From: CAVQGF01 sp045807945
GTDB lineage: Bacteria; Acidobacteriota; Terriglobia; Terriglobales; Acidobacteriaceae
Length of the DNA: 11,405 bases
Assembly: GCA_045807945.1 (NCBI GenBank)
Contig: JBJMGI010000100.1
Span: 1-11,405 of the forward strand
Reading direction: 5' to 3'
Of the stretch, positions 7,546 through 11,405 are shown piece after piece (the first letter of the stretch is position 1; each line of letters begins with the position of its first letter). The notes under the pieces were generated by a model, which saw only the letters and a list, made by a program, of their open reading frames with translations, did not search any database and was not told where the DNA came from. A program made the position numbers and the translations under genes.

Positions 7546-8523
7546 TTACCGTACCGCAGGTTTCCTGCGGAACACCTTGCGCACGGCCTGCACGATGTAC
7601 GGAGCCGTGAGCCCGTATTTATCCATCAGCTGCTCGGGTGTGCCGGACTCCGCGTAGGTGTTCTGTATCCCAACGAATTCCATCGGCACCGGACGCGTCT
7701 TGCCGACGGCGCGAGCGACTTGAGAACCCAATCCGCCATCCAGCAGATGTTCTTCCGCGCAAACGATAGCGCCGCATTCGGTCGCGGCGATCTCGATGGC
7801 TTCTTCATCAATCGGCTTGATGGTGTGCATGTCGAGCACGCGGGCGTGGATGCCCTCTTGCTCAAGCTGGGCCTGCGCTTGCAGAGCGTATCCAACTTCG
7901 AATCCCGTGGCGATGATGGCCACGTCTGAGCCTTTGCCGTGGATCTTCGCCTGGCCGATCTGGAAATCGTCATTTTCGTTATAGATGATCGGCGCCTTGG
8001 CGCGTCCCGTGCGCATGAACACCGGGCCAACGTGCTCGGCCATGCGGTGCACCAACGCGCGCGCGCAGAATTCATCGGAAGGGCAGAGGACAACAAAGCC
8101 GGCAAGACCGCAAGCGAGCGCCAAGTCTTCTACCGACTGCTGGCTCGGGCCGTCTTCGCCGATGGAGATGCCGCTGTGCGAGCCGACAAACTTAGCATTC
8201 GCGCCGGTGTAGGCGACAGCCACGCGCAGCTGGTCGTAACCTTTATCCATTAGGAAGACCGCGAACGAGGAAGCGAATGGGATTTTTCCTGTCATCGCGA
8301 GCCCGCCGGCGATGCCGACCATGTTCGCTTCCGCGATACCGACGGTGAAGAAGCGATCAGGAAATTTTTCCTGGAACTTCGCGCTGAAGGTTGATTTTGC
8401 CAGGTCGGCGTCGAGCGCGACGACGTTCGGGTTCTTCGCGCCGAGTTCGGCGAGGGCCTGTCCGTAAGCCTCGCGCGTCGCCATTCCCATCTTCAGTTGG
8501 AACGTAGTCGTAATGGTAGCCAT
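7546..8523 (-). CDS. Transketolase, C-terminal subunit (split enzyme)
   Basis: This is the second half of a split transketolase, a ThDP-dependent enzyme that moves two-carbon ketol units between sugar phosphates in the pentose phosphate pathway. The 325-residue protein contains the pyrimidine-binding domain (about 13-180), with the catalytic glutamate in VGIAEANMVGIAGG (E65) that activates ThDP, and the transketolase C-terminal domain (about 195-310). GEDGPSQQ replaces the usual GEDGPTHQ, giving Gln where many bacterial and yeast enzymes have His. IIYNENDDFQIGQAK recalls animal transketolases. The start is ATG at 8523, because the N-terminal subunit stops there in a TAATG overlap. A longer frame to 8595 only re-reads the upstream gene. 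The protein should assemble with that upstream product, since the active site lies between the halves. Confidence 0.95.
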   Translation of the reverse strand: MATITTTFQLKMGMATREAYGQALAELGAKNPNVVALDADLAKSTFSAKFQEKFPDRFFTVGIAEANMVGIAGGLAMTGKIPFASSFAVFLMDKGYDQLRVAVAYTGANAKFVGSHSGISIGEDGPSQQSVEDLALACGLAGFVVLCPSDEFCARALVHRMAEHVGPVFMRTGRAKAPIIYNENDDFQIGQAKIHGKGSDVAIIATGFEVGYALQAQAQLEQEGIHARVLDMHTIKPIDEEAIEIAATECGAIVCAEEHLLDGGLGSQVARAVGKTRPVPMEFVGIQNTYAESGTPEQLMDKYGLTAPYIVQAVRKVFRRKPAVR

Positions 8524-9374
8524 TAGATCTTCGCCGCCTCCAACTCTTTCACTGCTGCTGCGACTTCGTCCGGCTTCGGTGCCACGCCGTGCCACTTTAC
8601 CTGGCGCTCCATGAACGAGACGCCCTTGCCCTTGATGGTATTCGCCACGATGCAGGTGGGATGATCGGTCGAGTTGTTGCGCGCCTGCTCCAGCGCCGGG
8701 ATGATCTGGTTGTAATCGTGTCCGTCGATCTCGATCACGTTCCAGTTGAAGGCGCGGAACTTGTCGCCCAGCGGATTAATGTCGAGAATCTTCGCGGTGA
8801 AGTCGTCGAGTTGCTGCTTGTTGTTGTCGATGATGAGCGTCAGGTTGTTCAGCTTGTGGTACGGCGCAAACATCGCCGCTTCCCAGTTCTGGCCTTCCTG
8901 GATCTCCCCGTCGCCGGTCATGACGAAGGTGTGGAAGTCGGCTTTGTTCAGCTTTCCGGCAAGAGCGATGCCGATGCCAATGGAGAGTCCCTGGCCGAGC
9001 GAACCGGTAGAAGCTTCGAGAATGGGAAGAAATCTCTTGTCGGGATGCCCCTGCAGCGGCGACCCGAGTTTGCGGAAGGTCGGCAGCAGCGCGTGATCGA
9101 TGTAGCCGGTCTCGGCAAGTACGGAATAGAGCGTCGCGCAGCCATGACCTTTCGACAGGATGAAGCGGTCGCGGCCGTCCCATTTGGGCCGCTTGGGATC
9201 ATGGCGCATCACTTTGAAGTAGAGCGCCACCATCAACTCGACTTCAGATAGCGAGCCGCCCGGGTGACCGCTGCCCGCCGCACCGATCATCTTGATGATG
9301 TCGATGCGCATGTTGCGCGCGATCTCCTTCATTTGTTCGATCGAGATGGAAGGTGAGACGGTGGTCGTTGTCAT
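8523..9374 (-). CDS. Transketolase, N-terminal subunit (split enzyme)
   Basis: This 283-residue protein is the ThDP diphosphate-binding half of transketolase. It shows SGHPGGSLS (H37), SKGHG (H77), GHPD (H110), the GSLGQGLS loop (124-131), the ThDP/Mg motif from GDGEIQEG (154-161) to IDNN (182-185), and WHG (H262) near the end. A single-chain transketolase of about 650 residues would equal the sum of this and the next gene, so both halves are complete and neither is a pseudogene fragment. The ATG at 9374 has AGGAGAGG 10 bases upstream (9385-9392) and overlaps the stop of the GAF gene as ATGA, suggesting translational coupling. Coupling also links it to the C-terminal subunit, favouring equal amounts of the two chains. 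Split transketolases are known in several bacterial and archaeal lineages. A DXP synthase identity is unlikely because that enzyme is a single chain. Confidence 0.95.
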   Translation of the reverse strand: MTTTTVSPSISIEQMKEIARNMRIDIIKMIGAAGSGHPGGSLSEVELMVALYFKVMRHDPKRPKWDGRDRFILSKGHGCATLYSVLAETGYIDHALLPTFRKLGSPLQGHPDKRFLPILEASTGSLGQGLSIGIGIALAGKLNKADFHTFVMTGDGEIQEGQNWEAAMFAPYHKLNNLTLIIDNNKQQLDDFTAKILDINPLGDKFRAFNWNVIEIDGHDYNQIIPALEQARNNSTDHPTCIVANTIKGKGVSFMERQVKWHGVAPKPDEVAAAVKELEAAKI

Positions 9375-9958
9375 GCTCTGGATGCCTCTCCTGCCGCAGC
9401 GCGCCGTGCACTGGCCTCCGCTGCGTTCTTGTCTGACGTCGCGCGGTACGGTTTAGCCGCCGAATCCGCCAGCGCGGCCGCCGCCGCTTCACGCGCCTTG
9501 CGTACTAGATGTTTGCCGTTCGAGGTGAGAAAGCGCGCGATCAGGTGCGCCACCTCGTGCACCAGAATATTGTCCGCTGCTGAAAGCCGGCTGCTCTCAA
9601 CATTGAGCACTCCAAGTACCCGCGCCGCTAGTTTGATCGGCACGGCGAGTTCGGGCCGGCCCTTCGGATCCCCAACGGAAATATCTTTTGATTTTGTGAT
9701 GCCGTTCTTTGCGACGGAGCCAATGTTGCTCTCGCCAAATGCAAAACTGTCGCTAGCTGGCGCGTTTCCGCGATGCGCGACGAGATTCACCCGCTCACCA
9801 AGCACCAGATAGACAGACAGAGACTCGTATCTACGCCCGTCTTCCAGCAGCTCCAGCACTTCGTCAAGAGGGGAATGTCTGTTGGTCGGCCGCCAGCTGT
9901 CGAGCACACGTTTAGCTTCGGCCACCAGCACGCGGGGCGATGGATGCGCTTTTTTCAA
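9371..9958 (-). CDS. GAF-domain protein, first gene of the transketolase operon
   Basis: The predicted 195-residue cytoplasmic protein has one GAF-like domain (about 15-150). It is recognised by its closing pattern of a hydrophobic strand, short turn and strand (ELAVPIKLAARVLGVLNVES), then a long helix (ILVHEVAHLIARFL). GAF domains bind small ligands such as nucleotides or haem, or mediate dimerisation; the ligand here is unknown. After about residue 150 the chain becomes an Ala/Arg/Lys-rich low-complexity tail. No output domain (kinase, cyclase, DNA-binding) is visible, so it may act by binding a partner. TTG at 9958 was chosen because AGGA lies 7 bases upstream and the likely promoter at 9998-10027 would start transcription near 9991, just past the alternative GTG at 9994. 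The stop overlaps the transketolase start (ATGA). Confidence 0.85.
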   Translation of the reverse strand: MKKAHPSPRVLVAEAKRVLDSWRPTNRHSPLDEVLELLEDGRRYESLSVYLVLGERVNLVAHRGNAPASDSFAFGESNIGSVAKNGITKSKDISVGDPKGRPELAVPIKLAARVLGVLNVESSRLSAADNILVHEVAHLIARFLTSNGKHLVRKAREAAAAALADSAAKPYRATSDKNAAEASARRAAAGEASRA

Positions 9959-9965
9959 GGTCTTT

Positions 9966-9969
9966 TCCT
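9966..9969 (-). promoter_or_regulatory. Shine-Dalgarno AGGA for the TTG start of the GAF gene
   Basis: AGGAAAAGACC directly precedes TTG (9956-9958), with a 7-base spacer after AGGA. The competing GTG at 9994 has no comparable site, its nearest GAGG being about 20 bases away. Confidence 0.5.
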
Positions 9970-9997
9970 GTGTGTGGAGAAACGAGGGAACCACGAC

Positions 9998-10027
9998 ATT
10001 CTATGGCTCGCACCTCGGGCTGGTCAA
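9998..10027 (-). promoter_or_regulatory. Probable sigma-70-type promoter of the GAF/transketolase operon
   Basis: On the minus strand TTGACC (-35; 10027-10022) and TAGAAT (-10; 10003-9998) are separated by 18 bases. Each matches the consensus at five of six positions. Transcription would begin near 9991, giving a leader of about 33 bases to the TTG start at 9958. The site lies in the 189-base divergent gap between the GAF gene and the gene at 10148. No equally good plus-strand promoter was seen in that gap. Confidence 0.6.
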
Positions 10028-10136
10028 CGCAGAAAACTAAGCGCAGAGCTCCCGCTCTTCGACCGGATAGAGTGCAGACTTGCGACCTGCCGAATCAAAA
10101 GGCAACCGCTCCTCGGCGCGCAACGTCTGCCTAAGA

Positions 10137-10142
10137 AAGGAG
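10137..10142 (+). promoter_or_regulatory. Shine-Dalgarno AAGGAG deciding the start at 10148
   Basis: AAGGAG lies 5 bases before the ATG at 10148. The reading frame stays open upstream to 9773, but that part runs antisense through the GAF gene, so this site marks the real start. Confidence 0.75.
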
Positions 10143-10147
10143 ACGAT

Positions 10148-10822
10148 ATGGCAAACTCACGCACCACCACCGACCACGAAGAGATACGCCGATGGGCTGA
10201 AGAACGCGGCGGCGTTCCGTCGACTGTCATAGCCACCGAGCAGGGCGGCGAGCCCGGCATCCTGCGCATTGATTTCCCCGGATTCAGCGGTGAAGGAACT
10301 CTGGAAGAGATCTCGTGGGACGACTTTTTCCGGAAGTTCGAGGAAAGCAATCTGGCCTTCCTGTTCGAAGATGGTTCCGAAAGCCGGTTCAACAAACTGG
10401 TGAGCCGGGAGACCGCGCAGAAGAAGGAATCTTCCGGTCGTAGCCGCGGGCGAACCCGCTCTGCTCAGGCACGCGGTCGCTCAACTACGGCTCGGCGCAG
10501 CTCCGGAACTCGTTCGCGCGCGACTCGCGCGAAGAGTTCGCGTTCCTCTGGACGCAAGCGCAGCAGCTCGCGCACTTCTGCGCGCGGCCGCAAAACGTCC
10601 GGAACCTCGTCGCGTTCGTCGCGGTCGAGCGGAACCCGCGCTAGCTCATCGCGATCGCGTAGCGGTCGCACCGCATCGGCGCGCTCGCGCTCCGGCAGCT
10701 CGGGTCGCAGCAAGAGCAATACTACGGCGCGCGCGAAAAAGACCACCGCACGGGCCTCGAGCAGCAAGCGGAAAGTGCAAAGCTCGCGTGGGGGTCGCAG
10801 CGGCTCGCGTAGAGCAGCTTGA
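10148..10822 (+). CDS. Small conserved domain fused to a histone-like Arg/Ser-rich basic tail
   Basis: The 224-residue protein has two very different parts. Residues 1-94 form a compact acidic domain (DHEEIRRWAEERGGVP, then PGILRIDFPGFSGEG, then EISWDDFFRKFEESNLAFLF and FNKLVSRET). From memory it resembles a family of about 90-120 residues often misannotated as '1,4-alpha-glucan branching enzyme' and of unknown function. Residues 95-224 are almost only Arg, Ser, Lys, Thr, Gly and Ala, with no Asp or Glu and a single Val. Motifs such as SSGTR, RSRS and TSARGRK recur, as in bacterial histone-H1-like tails. Such a tail should be disordered and bind DNA or RNA, which suggests a nucleoid or RNA-associated role for the N-terminal domain (inference). 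The start is fixed by AAGGAG 5 bases upstream. It abuts the convergent patatin gene without a spacer. Confidence 0.88.
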   Translation: MANSRTTTDHEEIRRWAEERGGVPSTVIATEQGGEPGILRIDFPGFSGEGTLEEISWDDFFRKFEESNLAFLFEDGSESRFNKLVSRETAQKKESSGRSRGRTRSAQARGRSTTARRSSGTRSRATRAKSSRSSGRKRSSSRTSARGRKTSGTSSRSSRSSGTRASSSRSRSGRTASARSRSGSSGRSKSNTTARAKKTTARASSSKRKVQSSRGGRSGSRRAA

Positions 10823-11405
10823 TTATTTCGCGGTAAGGGGGTTGTGCAGCGGCCCGCTTGCATTCGCGGTGGGTCGCAGCGCAACACTCGGGGCGGAAAC
10901 TGCAGCCGGCGACTCGAACCACTGCTTGATTTGCGGCAGCACCTCGCGGGTGGCCTTCTCGCCGACCTTCACCAGGTCAGCGGCGCGGGCGAAATCGTCG
11001 TAGCCGAAGCAGGCGATGTCAGGCTCGATGATGATGTCGGAATCGCCCTTCCACGTGGCCGACATTTTGTCCGCGGCGATTGAGAAGCACTGCCCGATGA
11101 CGTCGAAGACGTGCCGCGGACCGGTAGTCGAGTTGCACCAGTGTGCGCTTAGAGAGACTGCCAGCACTTTGTCGGCGCCCATCTCTCTAAGCGGCGGCGC
11201 GGGGACAACGTGCGAAAGAAGTCCATCCACCAGCAAGCGTCCGTTCACGCGAACCGGCAGGAACATCCCGGGATACGCGCAACTGGCGCGCACTGCATCC
11301 ACCAGTCCGCCCTCGCGGAAGGTGACTGGCTCGCCGGTCACAAAGTCGGTTGCCGCGATCGCCAGCGGCAAACGCAGCTCTTCGAATGTTTTTACTTTCA
11401 GGATC
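10823..11405 (-). CDS. Patatin-like phospholipase, C-terminal part (5' end outside window)
   Basis: Patatin-like enzymes are Ser-Asp dyad lipid acyl hydrolases of the RssA/PlpD kind. The frame remains open to the right edge, and the residues before the first possible start (VKTFEELRLPLAIAATD) fit the family, so the gene is truncated by the window and about half is missing. Visible features are LAIAATDFVTGEPV, the ASCAYPGMFLPV helix-loop, and the catalytic Asp in LVDGLLSHVVPAPPLREMGAD (the DG motif), followed by a strand (KVLAVSL). The GXSXG nucleophile and oxyanion motif would lie outside the window. After the core the chain has an alpha-helical C-terminal part (DFARAADLVKVGEKATREVL) like other bacterial patatins. 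No POTRA or beta-barrel domain follows, so it is the short intracellular type rather than a PlpD autotransporter, unless an N-terminal signal exists upstream. Confidence 0.92.
   Translation of the reverse strand, partial: ILKVKTFEELRLPLAIAATDFVTGEPVTFREGGLVDAVRASCAYPGMFLPVRVNGRLLVDGLLSHVVPAPPLREMGADKVLAVSLSAHWCNSTTGPRHVFDVIGQCFSIAADKMSATWKGDSDIIIEPDIACFGYDDFARAADLVKVGEKATREVLPQIKQWFESPAAVSAPSVALRPTANASGPLHNPLTAK

Noticed and set aside
8524..8595. 24-residue N-terminal extension of the transketolase C-subunit
   Set aside because: It only re-reads the end of the N-subunit gene in another frame and gives a Ser/Arg/Gly stretch. The TAATG junction and the family N-terminus support ATG at 8523.
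7546..9374. Transketolase broken by a frameshift (pseudogene)
   Set aside because: Each half ends and begins at natural domain limits with a TAATG junction, and all key motifs are intact. This matches the known split-subunit arrangement rather than decay.
9773..10147. Upstream extension of the basic-tail gene frame
   Set aside because: It runs antisense through the GAF gene and its promoter. A strong ribosome site and a family-like N-terminus mark the start at 10148.
10440..10822. Arg/Ser-rich coding repeats as a CRISPR or DNA tandem array
   Set aside because: There is no regular spacing and no identical repeats. The similarity is at the level of Arg/Ser codons within an open frame.
1..11405. 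Defence island, prophage or insertion sequence
   Set aside because: No integrase, transposase, terminal repeats, restriction or toxin-antitoxin genes were seen. The patatin alone is not enough to call a CBASS-type system, because no cyclase or partner genes are visible.

Overview
The window looks like a gene-dense chromosomal stretch of a free-living, moderately GC-rich bacterium. Three things point to Acidobacteriota (Koribacter/Terriglobia-like), though only from remembered family resemblance, not a search: the split transketolase, the large secreted M28 (PSMA-like) peptidase, and a short 'branching-enzyme-like' domain carrying a basic tail. No phage, transposon, CRISPR, tRNA or rRNA signature was seen. 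No gap between genes exceeds about 190 bases.

Layout. (1) 1-1194, +: the 3' part of thiC (thiamine pyrimidine synthesis), entering from the left edge and closed by an inverted repeat that looks like a terminator. (2) 1311-5039, -: three genes read leftward, namely an M28 zinc peptidase with a signal peptide, a 67-residue unknown, and a 387-residue single-pass membrane protein with a long charged helical region. (3) 5082-6877, +: an MFS exporter followed closely by a small two-helix membrane protein that carries a histidine-kinase-like phosphoacceptor motif but no ATPase domain. (4) 6874-9958, -: a tightly coupled four-gene operon running GAF-domain protein, transketolase N-terminal subunit, transketolase C-terminal subunit, secreted bicupin protein. 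The junctions are ATGA overlap, TAATG overlap and a 6-base gap. A good sigma-70-type promoter lies at 9998-10027. (5) 10148-10822, +: a protein with a small conserved N-terminal domain and a 130-residue Arg/Ser/Lys tail without any acidic residue. (6) 10823-11405, -: the C-terminal part of a patatin-like phospholipase, cut by the right edge.

How the genes relate. The clearest functional unit is the GAF/transketolase/cupin operon: two polypeptides together rebuild one ThDP-dependent transketolase, with a possible small-molecule sensor made first. ThiC supplies a thiamine precursor and transketolase uses ThDP, but the two are on opposite strands and far apart, so no regulatory link is claimed. 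Two convergent pairs are packed to the limit: one pair shares a palindromic CTAG as both stop codons, and the other has back-to-back stops with no base between.

I did not find a clear new defence or mobile system. The best candidates for something undescribed are the ATPase-less phosphoacceptor protein, the domain with the histone-like tail, and the sensor-transketolase-cupin operon.
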